Of a stretch of DNA of 64,000 bases, positions 52,563 through 62,849 are shown piece after piece (position 1 is the first letter of the stretch; each line of letters opens with the position of its first letter). The translations under genes were made by a program, and so were the position numbers. Origin of the DNA: Nematopogon swammerdamellus (taxonomy: Eukaryota; Arthropoda; Insecta; Lepidoptera; Adelidae); assembly GCA_946902875.1 (NCBI GenBank), contig OX336340.1, positions 21,529,566 through 21,593,565 on the forward strand. The letters run 5' to 3'. Under the pieces are notes generated by a model. The model was not told where the DNA came from, did not search any database, and saw only the letters and a program-made list of their open reading frames with translations.

Positions 52563-52712
52563 TATATAAGTTTGTGTTTTCCGTTCAGTTCAGTGTAGCC
52601 GACATGAAATGAAGGGAAGCACTGACATGGCACCTAGTTCAACAAGGTGTTGTGGGCTGACATCATGGATCTTGTAGGTGATGTAGCCAACCGTGTCAGT
52701 TTCCATAAAAAA
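52563..52712 (+). mobile_element. SINE B, 3' half of the interrupted copy
   Basis: AGTTTGTGTTTTCCGTTCAG, B-type ACATGAAATGAAGGG, CATGGCACCTAGTTC and a full tail. It resumes the B body where the 5' half stops. Confidence 0.85.
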
Positions 52713-52794
52713 AACAATTGTCGCCATTGTGCGCGCTGATGGTGTGCGTTCACCAATTCACCATCAGCCATTTACATCAAATATCAAAACCTAC

Positions 52795-52965
52795 GTATAA
52801 CCTCTTCAACAATCTCTTCAACAATTAGTCAACGACCTCTGTGTCCGCCTTGTAGCTGGCATGGCGCCTCTCTGAGCGTGGTTTCGCGAGGTGTGGTGAT
52901 ATTGGCTGTATCTAATCTTCTTTTGGGCACAGGCACCTGTGCCGGTTGTCAATGAAAAAAAAGTG
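52795..52965 (+). mobile_element. LINE J2 3' end
   Basis: GTCAACGACCTCTGTGTCCG, TTGTAGCTGGCATGGCGCC, TGAGCGTGGTTTCGCGAGG, GTGCCGGTTGTCAATGAAAA match 10.72-10.86 kb. Confidence 0.75.
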
Positions 52966-53212
52966 AAATTAAGTGGCCGTTCCATGGTATTTTTATGTAA
53001 AATACAGCCATTCCAGTGCACTAGTTTAATTTATGTCAGTGGTATCCGTGCACTCTCACACTACACACTGTATACTAGTCGGTGTACACTGTCGCGCTGA
53101 CGGGGGAAAAAGGGAGGGGAAATTTACTATCAAAATATATTTCAGGGTGTAACAGTTTTCCACTAAAGGATTTTTTTAAGGAGCCAAATACCACAGATGG
53201 TGAAAATTATTT
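52966..53212. other. unassigned stretch
   Basis: Short, with no repeat match. Confidence 0.4.
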
Positions 53213-53391
53213 CATAGCCGTTTAGTGTGACTTTCATAGGCCCTACCGCCTAATAAGGTAGCGGAGGGTACTTACAGTTTTATTTGGAATTCGAACCATG
53301 GTCAGCGCCAACGGTCAGCCGGCCACCCAAGCAAAGTTCGACCACGTCCAGTGTGCGTTACTTCGAGGATCCACTGAGCTGCCGAGGCAGC
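53213..53391 (-). mobile_element. SINE B head half, inverted, diverged
   Basis: Minus strand: GCTGCCTCGGCAGCTCAGTGG, a degraded 5S-like part, TTGGCGCTGACCATGGTTCG, AAACTGTAAGTACCC and the end CTAAACGGCTATG. It is about 35 bp upstream of a forward A 3' half. Confidence 0.75.
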
Positions 53392-53427
53392 TTTTTGTAT
53401 AAACTGAGCAATGTGTTTTGCTATGTA

Positions 53428-53573
53428 CTTTGTGTTTTCCGTCCAGTTCAGTGTAGCCGGCACGACCGAAGGGAAGCACTGACGTGGCACCAAGTTCACC
53501 CGGTGTTATGGGCTGACATCACGGATGTTGTAGGTGATGTAGCCAACCGTGTCAGTTTCCATAAAAAAAAAAA
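53428..53573 (+). mobile_element. SINE A 3' half
   Basis: TTTGTGTTTTCCGTCCAG, A-type CACGACCGAAGGGAAGC, CACCCGGTGTTATGGGCTGAC, then a full tail with A-run. It looks much less diverged than the inverted half beside it. Confidence 0.85.
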
Positions 53574-53699
53574 ACATACTCGTCGCAGAACCAATGAATT
53601 CGCATTCTTTGGAGAATGCATCACTTCTGAAAGTATTTCCTTTGTCATTCCGTCTGTGTTTTTGACATTAGTGTGCTTTCCGAAACTTTAAATCTGGGA

Positions 53700-53972
53700 G
53701 TGGATGTTTCAATTCTACGTAAAACATTAGGTCCGTTCCCTTCTTACCTTACTAGATGGTAGGGTTTAACCCGCCTGGATTGATACCACCGCACTGAATG
53801 AAAGGTCGGTCAAAACGGATATGTATCCAGTTTGAGATTTCCGCCCAGTTCAGTGTAGATGGCACGACCAAAAGGAAGCACCGACATGGCACCTAGTTCA
53901 CCAATGTGTCATGGGCTGACATCACGGATGTTGTAGGTGACCTAGCCAACCGTGTCAGTTTGCATAAAAAAG
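53700..53972 (+). mobile_element. SINE B/A intermediate copy
   Basis: It starts in the B-box region (TTCAATTCTACGTAAAACATTAGG), has core TACTAGATGGTAGGG and mixed A/B variants (GCACGACCAAAAGG with ACATGGCACCTAG), and ends CCGTGTCAGTTTGCATAAAA. Confidence 0.8.
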
Positions 53973-54061
53973 GAGCTAGGGAATACACTCACCGGAAGGC
54001 CAATCCATACCAAAAGGCCGAAGAGTCCTGTAATTTTCCAAAAATCTGTTGAAATTGTACT

Positions 54062-54350
54062 TCGCTGAGCGCGTTGTCGTGAGGTGAGGTGTATTTGGTT
54101 CTGTCGAATCTGTCACGCACCAACCGGTTTTGTAGTTTTATTCACAGAACCGGGAAAATGTGGAACGCACTCCCTGCCCATCTATTTCCTCCCAAGTACA
54201 GCCTGGGGATTTTCAAAAGGTGCGTGAAAGCGCTCCTGTCAGGCGGGCATGGCATTCGCAATCCCCGTGCATTACAGAATCTCCATGGGCATAGTTAGAC
54301 ACCTACTTGTAGGTGAAACGATGCCACATGTCGTGCTATCCATAAAAAAA
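54062..54350 (+). mobile_element. LINE J1 3' end with C-terminal ORF
   Basis: The frame 54089-54298 reads RTNRFCSFIHRTGKMWNALP, FPPKYSLGIFKRCVKALLSG and HGIRNP, closely matching the J1 ORF at 26.5 kb. The 3' UTR ends CATGTCGTGCTATCCATAAAAAA. Confidence 0.85.
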
Positions 54351-54997
54351 TATGCACGCCTGACAACAATATTTTTATTATAGGCAACAAACAATGTTAT
54401 TCACTGTATGTTATTTATTGTGGACAAATAAACATTTCCCTTTATTTGTTTTTTTTTTTTATAAACCAACATCAATAGCTTCTAGTGGATAGCATACCCG
54501 ACATCCCGGCCGTCTCGCTACCCGGGTGGAATTATTTTAAATGTATCCATGTCCGAAGAAACAATATTTTTCCTTCCGATCGTAAATAAAGCGGTACGGA
54601 GATGTTTATGCTAGCTGCTCGAGGGAATTCCCTGATGCTGGACAAACACAGTATTTTGTCCATCTTTACAATATAAGTTTGTCTGTACAGTCTGTTTGTT
54701 TCGGTATCATATTACTTTTCTTAAAGTGAAAATCAAAATTTAAAACGATCAGCCACAACTATATTGACACCACTGTCTTAAGACCCGATTGCGCCAACAA
54801 AGACTATATTTTATGAATTATAAATATTCTATGAAAATGAAATGAAATGTTTATTTATTTTCCTAAGTAGTTTTTCAACATACCTAATAACATACCTAAT
54901 AAATAACTATGAAAAATATTGTCATAACTCGAGAACTGCTCGACCAATTCACATGGGGTATTACGGACGTTTTATGGCACATACATGTAAGGACCTT
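54351..54997. other. unassigned AT-rich stretch
   Basis: A T-run near 54448-54462 may be another retroelement tail. The rest was not recognised. Confidence 0.4.
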
Positions 54998-55315
54998 ATA
55001 AACATACATACCACAAGCTGTACCCCGAAAATCAGGGTAAGCAGAGTAATCGGTGTTGTGCCGCAAGTACTCTTTTAAATTACAGAACAACACCGACCAC
55101 CACGTTTAGCAATGTACAACATAATTATCAAGCAGCAAGTAAGACCCGAAGACCCACCTGCTGAATGACTCGGTAGAAGGACTGTGCCAAGGTGAGAAGT
55201 GGCTAACCTGTCGCCCTTTAGCATGGCACTTTGCCCTTATTCGCCTTTTTCGACACGCGCGGGGACAGTTGCAGTGGCGCTATTCTTTTGAAGTACCGAC
55301 CCCACACAGTATTTA
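54998..55315 (-). mobile_element. SINE-like family C, full length
   Basis: Minus strand: head TACTGTGTGGGGTCGGTACTT and GAATAGCGCCACTGC, body CAAAGTGCCATGCTAAAGGGC, TTGGCACAGTCC, the hairpin CGTGGTGGTCGGTGTTGTTC and tail CTTGTGGTATGTATG. Confidence 0.85.
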
Positions 55316-56312
55316 TAAACATGCCTATGATTTTTTTTATACGATTAAATAAATACATACAAATAGTAATACTAATAAAGATGATTAGTTAGTTAGACCA
55401 ATAATTTATACTGTTGAAAATTAAATGTAATTAACCTGAGAAGACCCTGTAATATTGCCTTCGGGAAGGTCGTGTGAGGTGAACAGAGAGCAGGTGCTCA
55501 TATAATGCATACATCAGAGTTCAACGATCAGGAAACCCATTATAAGCATTGTTGTACAATTAGAAAATTTGGGTTTTGGAGGGTTTGTAATTAATAATAA
55601 AGTACTATTTTAATAATTCATTATCAGGCATATTGTTTGAAAGAGATCGCTTTATTGTGATATTTTTAGTTTATTTTATAAAAATCCGATGAAAAAAATT
55701 ATTTAATTAATTACTTGCCGAAAATATATTTTACTTCTAATTGGAGACTCTTAATTAAAATAAGCAGATAAATATTCCATGAATTCGTGAAGTTTTAACA
55801 TTACAAGCACATTTAAATTTCTTACCGTTTCGACATATTCGCAAGCTACCCAAAATTAAACCATTTTTGCAATTGAATGAAGCGAATATTGCCGGCATTT
55901 GGCAAATCATCCCCTCCCCACTCTCCCCCGTATCACTGTTTACTATGCACCCTGACTGGACCACACCGCACTGATGGAGGCTCGCGAGAAATAAAGAGGA
56001 TTTATCGGCGCCCATAGTCCGTCTTCAGCGGGGTCCGTTATATTTTATTGTGGCCGCCCGCACTCACCCTTGTTAATGTAATAGTTTTTCCAACATGTAG
56101 GTATCTGTTACGCTTGTGTTTACGTTAGACGGAAAGATAATTCATATGGAAACACGAGTTTCAGCGATGCGCGAATGTACGGCGGGTGTTATAAATTCGT
56201 ATTATACATTACGAAAAATACATAAAAGTTATATTTATTTTCATTAAACATAATGAAAACTCAAACTAAACAATATTAAAATAGTTATCAAATGAATCTA
56301 AGGTAAAAGTAC
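55316..56312. other. unassigned AT-rich stretch
   Basis: 55900-56030 is GC-richer with a short minus-strand frame (55755-56015, 86 codons) not recognised. No dispersed repeat was seen. Confidence 0.4.
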
Positions 56313-56620
56313 CTAGCACACTTGCGGCATTTCCCCGCTGGATGGCAAGGCATTTCCCCGTTGGATGAAGAAAGCCTTCGATTGCGGGTTACCAGTTACA
56401 TCGACTAGAAGCTTCCCGAGCTTCTTCAGGAAACTCCTGGCACCAGAACTCCACGGACCGAGCGTCTCTACCGCAAAAGCAACAAAGTGAAAACTGTCTG
56501 CAAGATCACCGTATTTATTGCGTTTGAGGTCCTCTGCAGCCCCGGCTGCCCTAGAGGTCCCCTGAATGTAACTAGGGGCTAACGTATCCACGCAAGTAAA
56601 GTAATTGTTTATTGTTTATT
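56313..56620 (-). mobile_element. C-terminal fragment of a retroelement ORF, frameshifted by a small duplication
   Basis: The minus strand reads KYGDLADSFHFVAFAVETLG, PWSSGARSFLKKLGKLLVDV and FFIQRGNALPSSGEMPQVC, then stop. The V-x-F-A-V-E-T-L-G-P-W and Q-R-G-N-A motifs are a pattern I know from the 3'-terminal ORF of abundant metazoan retroelements. About 21 nt containing CGGGGAAATGCC are duplicated (near 56333-56366); the second copy read in another frame gives QRGNAASVLGTFTLD, the expected ending. The duplication therefore broke the frame. Confidence 0.65.
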
Positions 56621-57061
56621 GTATAGTTTCAAAATTTCATCTATGGATAGGTAACCTAGCCTTCGACATGTCGAAAATTCCGCCAGTTCCAAATTCAATG
56701 CGAAGACAACAAAATCAAGACGACTGACAAACAAACTTCGCAAGTCACAATGATTTGTTAGTACCTTATAAGTATTATATTAAAGTAATTTATAATAATT
56801 AACCCATACTACCGCTCACAAGAACATTCATATTTACAGCATAAACATGAATACTCAAGAATCTAAGTAGCTACAATATATAGAGAAAGCGATATGTGGT
56901 TCAATTTTATGATTTATTAAATCATTTAAAATTGATTTCATATTTTTTTATAATATTTAAAAACTGCTTCCGCTATCGATTCTATCAGTATATAATTTGG
57001 TTATTATTATTTTTAAATTAATAAATTATAAAAGAAAAATAAAAACATTGTGACAAAAGTT
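56621..57061. other. unassigned AT-rich stretch
   Basis: No feature recognised. Confidence 0.4.
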
Positions 57062-57200
57062 CTTATTTTCCGTCCAGTCACTATTAATAGCCGGAAACGA
57101 CCAAAGGGGAGCACTGATGCGGCACCTATACAGATCATCAAGGAGTGATGGGCTAATATTACGGCTGTAGTTCCGTATGGATACGGAACCCTAAAAAAAT
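57062..57200 (+). mobile_element. diverged SINE A/B fragment with a Q scrap
   Basis: TTATTTTCCGTCCAG, GAAACGACCAAAGGGGAGC, ACTGATGCGGCACC and GTGATGGGCTAATATTACGG are an eroded SINE body. GTTCCGTATGGATACGGAACCC (57172-57193) is palindromic and resembles the Q start. Confidence 0.6.
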
Positions 57201-59296
57201 ACAGTCGAATTGAGAACCTCCTCCTTTTTTCGAAGTCGGTTAAAAAGCTAGAAATGCAGTCGATTTTTATTTTTGAGTTACCTTTATGTAACTTAAAATT
57301 TCGTACGGAATCGGAAGCGCGAGATAGCTCCTGGAATTCGCATCTTCAAAAGAATTAAATACTGGGACTCCCTAAAATATGGTAATATATTCGGCTAGTG
57401 TGGCGCAGCGCTACTCACAAACGCGCGCACAGGGCGTCTCGGTGCTGTGGCGGTAGTTAGTGTGTGCACATCTTGCATCACTCGACGCCTTGTCGCTGTG
57501 TGAGGCGAGCGACGTTCTGTTGCGGACGTCTGCTGATAGGTGGCGCTCAAACCACACAACACAACTTGGAATTTAAAATTAGGAAATAAATCAAAATTCG
57601 CAGCTTGTGTTTTATTTTTCTTATTTAGGGCTGATTTCAGAAACAATATTATAAAGCAAATGAGAGTTTGTTATTTTAATATTATTAATAACGAATTGAT
57701 TTTTTTAAAGACTTTTACTTGATTATACTTGTTGTAAATCTATAGAAGAGCGACCATTTTCGCCAAAGGTAGATAGGTAGAAAGAAGAGGCGTATGACAC
57801 CACAAATGCGAGAAAACTATCTCGTTAAGTCTAGATGTATGCGGGGCGGCACCACCAACCCTTACCACTTAACAAGTTCGTAACAATAATTTACTTAATC
57901 CTGCCTCTTATCTTTTACACGCTAATGTCCTCAATTTGCATTTCCTTAAACGAGACCGAAAAACCGAAGCCAAATAAGATTTAGGCAGCCTCCATTAGCG
58001 ATCCAAGAAATTAAGCAGCTTTATGTCGGAGTAAAGTAAAAAAAGCGCACTTTTTGATTCAAAGGCTCTGCTAATTAGGCCCCCACGCGTTGATATGGAA
58101 ATGAAGCAGAGAGCGCCCTCTAGTAGCGGGAGGCGCAGGCGGAGATTGCGGTCTCGACGAAAGTAAAATAACATCCATAACTACAAACACTTTCAGAGGA
58201 AACTTTTATAACCGAAATCTTTTGAGATGCAAAAGTATGGATGCACTCACAGAGCAAGAAAACGCTAGGCTCTAGGTTGGTGGAAGACGGATAATAAAGA
58301 AATAAAATAATAATAATATACCTAATAATTATAAATTAATTAAATTATATTATATTTCGATTATTTTTATTTGAAACAATTAGTTAATTTGAGACTTGTT
58401 TGAATAAATAATTTTATAGCATTATTTTTGACCACCATTTCAGCAAGGACATTATTGAGTTCGTATTACTATCGCATGGGCCTGTCCTCTAGTTAGTAAT
58501 ATATAAGTCAGTGACATAATATAGAACGGAGTTCCAAATTGTATCAAAACCAAAGAGATTTAAATGTATTTGATCAGAACAAAGTAAATAGTGCTACAAT
58601 ATACTAAAGCTTATTATGACTGAAGATTTCAGGCTGAATTTGTAAAAGTTTCTAAAAGAAGAGACGGCGACCAGCGAAGAGGCTTCAGAGGAGGCAGATG
58701 AGGCCCCACCCCACCTCTCCGCCCCCGCCCCGCCCCGCCCCACTGTCTCACAGCCTTAATTAGTTTAGGGAGCTTTTTACTTTCTTTACTTACGGGAAAA
58801 ACTTCCAGAATTGACAGGTGCTAAGCCTGTAGCCGAGCCTTTTCATATTTCGGAATATTAAAAAAAAAACTTTATTTAGACTTGGCTTGCTCACACCCCC
58901 ACCTCCCCCCCACTCCCTACCTTCTTCGTCCGTCAAAATTAATGCGACACATAAGTAGCGCTCTCCATTTTAATTTAAGAATATTTTTGACAGTTAAAGT
59001 GAACACTTAATTATCCAGTCAATAAAATACTGTTTTTTTTGCGTTAGCATTTTTTATAAAAGTTTTTCTGAGAAAATGTTTTTTATAAATTGTTTGAATG
59101 ATGGAATTTAAAGTGAGTTAGACAGTTTATTTACCTGTGATTCCTCCTGTATTGAGAATACTTGTTTACATGACTAAAAAATCTTATAAATAAGTATTCT
59201 GTGATATACCTCTGTGTATGTGCGTACTGTATACTTTGATTTTGTCAAAAAAAGTGTTCAAATGTGGTCGAGCTATTGATTAGCTATATAGGTATA
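57201..59296. other. long stretch without recognised repeats
   Basis: About 2.1 kb shows no dispersed family from this window. It has CTCF-like motifs near 57535 and 58112, a TAATTA core at 58073 beside CCCCACGCGTTGATAT, and a GC/C-rich patch at 58700-58745. The single-copy look and clustered motifs make it a candidate regulatory stretch; that is inference. Confidence 0.4.
58111..58126 (-). promoter_or_regulatory. CTCF-like motif
   Basis: On the minus strand CTACTAGAGGGCGCT fits the conserved CTCF core (CCASYAGRKGGCRSY) with one mismatch, at the second position. It lies outside the recognised TEs. Confidence 0.4.
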
Positions 59297-59607
59297 CCTC
59301 GATAGCTCAGTGGTGCCGACAGCCGACTGTCGCTATTGATTGTTAAGCAACGCTGAGCCGGTCAGTACTTGGATGGGTGACCGCTCGACCGTTGGAGGCT
59401 GACCGTGGCTCGGATTCCACGTAAAACTGTAGGTCCCTTCCCTTCTTAAGGTAAGAACTAAGGTAACTAGGTGGTAGTTAGGGTTCAACCCGCCCGGGTT
59501 GATACCACCGCACCGACATGGCATAGGTGCTAGGGTTCACCCGGTGTTATGGACCGACATCACGGATGTAGTAGGTGACTTAGCCAACCGTGTCAGTTTC
59601 CATAAGA
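59297..59607 (+). mobile_element. SINE B, clearest 5S-like head
   Basis: GATAGCTCAGTGGTG is followed by TTGTTAAGCAACGCTGAGCC, GGTCAGTACTTGGATGGGTG and ACCGCTCGACC, a close match to the 3' half of 5S rRNA. Then GGCTCGGATTCCACG, TAGGTGGTAGTTAGGG, CCACCGCACCG and, after an internal deletion, the tail. Confidence 0.88.
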
Positions 59608-59961
59608 GGTTAATATGTGAAATGAAAACAATATGGCAAGATACAACTTTGTTTCATACAGAAAAAAGTCAACTCTAGTTTAGGTGGAATTTGTTGTTAT
59701 TTGTTGTTGTTGTGTCGGTTGCTATTGTTGTAAGAATTATCAAAATAATAGCGGAGAGAGTCCACTTGGAATGATGGAAGCAAAAATTGTGCACGTTTGT
59801 TGTTTTGAGCGTTTAGAAAAAAAAAAGATATCGAGTCGCGTATCGCAGATGCTTTGATAAAACTTGTCAAGTGCGCACTTGGAAGCTTTCGTTAGGGTCT
59901 CGTGATATCGTGTATGTGTTCATTGTGTTTTTATATTGTACGTATTTGAAAATACTAATCA
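59608..59961. other. unassigned AT-rich stretch
   Basis: AAAACTTGTCAAGTGCGCACTTGG (59862) may be a very short Q terminus. Otherwise nothing recognised. Confidence 0.4.
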
Positions 59962-60073
59962 GCCTCGGTAGCTCGGTGGTACACTGGATCGAGGTGCGAT
60001 CGCGAAATTAAGCACACACGGGCGCGGTCAGAACTTGGATTAGTGACCGTTCTACCGTTGAACCTGACCGGAA
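59962..60073 (+). mobile_element. SINE B head only
   Basis: GCCTCGGTAGCTCGGTGGTAC, then GATCGCGAAATTAAGCAC, ACGGGCGCGGTCAGAACTTGG and ATTAGTGACCG. This copy keeps more of the upstream 5S-like part (GATC.CGAA.TTAAGC) than the others. It stops after the head. Confidence 0.85.
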
Positions 60074-60175
60074 AATATTAAAATTTGGTTATGCATAATT
60101 TTTACATTTCCATTCTTCCGTAAAGATAGAATGCTTTAAGAATGAAGATATACGTTTGTTACTTGTTACATATTA

Positions 60176-60200
60176 TAGAATAGAATAGAATAGAATATAA
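60176..60200. repeat. (ATAGA)n microsatellite
   Basis: Four to five ATAGA units, the reverse complement of the TATTC tail at 45.15 kb. Confidence 0.7.
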
Positions 60201-60286
60201 ATTTGTATATTATCAATTAATTTATTACACATAATTGTAAGAATACACGAAAAGAAAAACTGATAAACTTACACCCCCAAGTACAG

Positions 60287-60435
60287 TCTCGGATCCTTCA
60301 AGAGAGGCGTGAATAGGCACCTGTCAGGCCGGCATTGCATTCGGAACCCCCGCCTACGACCGAATGTCCATGGGCGTCGTTAGGCATCTTATGGATGGCT
60401 TGGCGCCAAAAGCCGCGGTTTCCAAAAAAAAAAAG
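60287..60435 (+). mobile_element. LINE J1 3' end
   Basis: CCCAAGTACAGTCTCGGATCC, TTCAAGAGAGGCGTGAATAGG, CACCTGTCAGGCCGGCATTGC and ATGTCCATGGGCGTCGTTAGG, then an A-run. Same end as 3.3, 26.5 and 54.2 kb. Confidence 0.8.
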
Positions 60436-60446
60436 AAACAAGAAGT

Positions 60447-60502
60447 TCAGGAGTTCGCAGAGGCGGACTTCTCACTGCAAGTGATTTCTTCCAGTCAACC
60501 CT
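60447..60502 (-). mobile_element. RTE-like LINE 3' tail, inverted
   Basis: GAGGCGGACTTCTCACTGC...GTGATTTCTTCCAGTCAACC. Confidence 0.6.
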
Positions 60503-61190
60503 TGTGTGATGATGAGGAATGAAATTATAGAGAAAGCAGTATGAGCGAGCAGTGCACGTGAAAGGGAGGAGGAATTTGTATGTATTGTATATTGTTTATT
60601 GAACATTATAAGCTATTTACTACTGTCGAACTGTCACTTTCCGATTTTAATGTGTGCACTACCCTTGCTTCTGTTTTTAATTCCCGGCGCAAAGGCGGCG
60701 GAGGGGTGTTATAAGTTAGCCGATTTCGATAAGGATTGTTTTTGGAAAGCTGGGGTAACGGGGATGTTTCTTAGGTAGGTTTAATGAATACTTTTAGTCT
60801 ACCATGGATATTCATATTATGGTTTGTATTTGGCTTACCATGGTTGAAATTCGCGGGCACTGTGGCCGACGTTTCGGACTGGCGCGTGCAGTTCATCATC
60901 AGGGCGAGTGCCTGGCTGCGGCCGGGCCCGCGGTTGACAGAACACTGCCTGTCAAACGCGAGCGGCTGCGAAGATTGTAGTTGCAGCTGTGGTTAGGCAC
61001 CAATTCGGCTTGGGCTGCGGAGCAGAATGTACTGACGGTGTCCTCCAGCTGCTGCTGGTGCACACTGCCAGACCTGCCGCTCTTCCTCTCCGCGTTTAAT
61101 GAAGACCAGGTCAGCCGACTCGAAGATCATCAGCACTTTTCCGAAAGGGATATCTGCGGTAAAATGTAAATTTTGACACTTTCACTCAAT
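60503..61190. other. unassigned stretch, moderately GC-rich
   Basis: GGTTTAATGAATAC (60779) and GACGTTTCGGACTGGCGCG with ATCATCAGGGCGAG (60868-60906) look like part of an unidentified mobile element. Frames at 60784-60996 and 60981-61169 are not recognised. Confidence 0.35.
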
Positions 61191-61192
61191 GC

Positions 61193-61474
61193 CTTTTATT
61201 AAATAAACGGAAAATTAAAATACTAATGTATTTAGATACTTGTAACCTAACTTAACAAAATTATCACAACTTCAAATTAAGTCTCTTAAAAACCTTGAAA
61301 TAAATATTAAATTACAAATTAGCAACCCTTAAAAAGTAAAAAATTCTTTCCGCTTATTTAAGAAATTAATTTTACTTTTTAAGGGTTAATTTTGTTAAGT
61401 TAGGTTACAAGTATCTACATACATTAGTATTATAATTTTCCGTGTATCTAATAAAAGGCCGTTTATTTAATAAA
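61193..61474. mobile_element. palindromic element P, copy with long arms
   Basis: Arms of about 75-85 bp (61193-61263 and 61387-61474) share GAAAATTA.AATACTAATGTAT and TTGTAACCTAACTTAACAAAATTA. An inner pair (TAACCCTTAAAAAGTAAAA, 61323 against 61370-61388) nests inside. The interior has AAATTAAGTCTC.AAAAA..TTG as in copy 1. Confidence 0.8.
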
Positions 61475-61573
61475 GTGCTGATGTTCCGCGAATCGCATCT
61501 TCGTCAAACATAGCTAAGAACGAACCCCTCGATGAAAGGGGTTAAAAAAAATTAATTTAATTATCATCACTTA

Positions 61574-61660
61574 AAGGTTGACTGGAAGAAATCAATACTA
61601 GTCATAAGTCCACCTTTGTTCTAACCGCATGTGTTTCTATTCTTGTGTTATTTCCATATT
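61574..61660 (+). mobile_element. RTE-like LINE 3' tail
   Basis: GGTTGACTGGAAGAAATC, CTAGTCATAAGTCCACCTTTG, then GTGTTATTTCC. Same family as 50.75 kb. Confidence 0.65.
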
Positions 61661-62499
61661 TCATTCTGTTCTAGTTGTCTAACCGACGCGGGCGCTGGGT
61701 CTACCGACGCGACGTAACCCTGTAGATAGTGGCGCGGCGCGGGAGCGTATACGCACAGAGCGACCGGTGGAATAAATTTGCATTTGATTTCATAACCAGT
61801 GAATATAGGAATAATATTAACCACACATGGGTCGCTTTTTAAACCGTTGTTTTAACTTTTTTGTTTGTTGTCGAGGCAACGGACACAGGGCGGCGAGGAG
61901 AAATCGTCGACTTCCTCAATGGGCGAAATTTTTTTAGTGGAGAACGGGGCGGTGTAATTACGTTGTCAGATCGTCTAGTTTATATGACGTAGTTTGTGAT
62001 TGTAAAGTTTTTAGATGCGTCTGCGCCACGACGTTGCTCTGTTTGTAGTCATTACATGTTACTACTAGCAATAACTGCTTTTGTCATGCTATTTACATAA
62101 TTTTCAACATTATATGAATGCTCATAATTTGAATTAAAAAGCACAATAGGCGAGCTTATGCTATTAGGAATTCTATCCTAGCTAACCTTAAGATGTATGG
62201 GAGTTTTATGTAGGCGAACAGGAGTAATGTAGAGTTTTGAATTTTCAAATAATATTACTTTTTTTTTTGTGCACAACTAGATAAGAGTACCTACTTATAT
62301 TTCTTTTCTATGTTTTTTTATTACTTAAATAATTAAATACGTATATTACATATATGTAACGTTTAATAAACTTACACAAGTATTATTAATCTAAAATGTT
62401 AAGTGAGACAGATGTGTGTGACACACTGTATCAACTGAGTGACAAAAGAGAGAAAAGGTTAGTAGAGACAAAAGTTATGTGTAAGGTTCCGTACCTACC
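61661..62499. other. unassigned; short GC-rich part at 61.68-61.77 kb
   Basis: CCGACGCGGGCGCTGGG and CCGACGCGACGTAACC are a small near-duplication. No dispersed repeat was identified. Confidence 0.4.
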
Positions 62500-62823
62500 T
62501 TTTTTTTTTTATGGAAACTGACACGCGTGGCTACATCACCTACAACATCCGTGATGTCAGCCCATAACACCGGATGAACTTGGTGCCACGTCAGCGCTTC
62601 CCTTCGGTCGTGCCGGCTACACTGAACTGGACGGAAAACACAAACTATTTACATAGCCGTTTCGACCGACCTTTCATTCAGTGCGGTGGTACCAACCCGG
62701 GCGGGTTAAACCCTACCACCTAGTAATATAAGAAGGGTGTCATATCCCTTAGTCGCCTTTTACGACATACACGGGAAGAGATGCAGTGTGGCTATTCTTT
62801 TAAAGTACCGGCCCCACACGGTA
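62500..62823 (-). mobile_element. SINE A, full length
   Basis: T-run 62500-62510, then a body closely matching the 20.4-kb copy and the complete GTGGGGCC head. One difference is GACACGCGTGGC in the tail. It appears young. Confidence 0.9.
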
Positions 62824-62849
62824 CGTTTTAACTCTTATAAGATCACTCC

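Noticed and set aside
53284..53691. 135-codon plus-strand ORF
   Set aside because: It spans an inverted SINE B head and a SINE A 3' half; no protein pattern.
59335..59395. 5S rRNA gene
   Set aside because: Only the 3' half resembles 5S rRNA; it is embedded in SINE B and repeated in other B copies.
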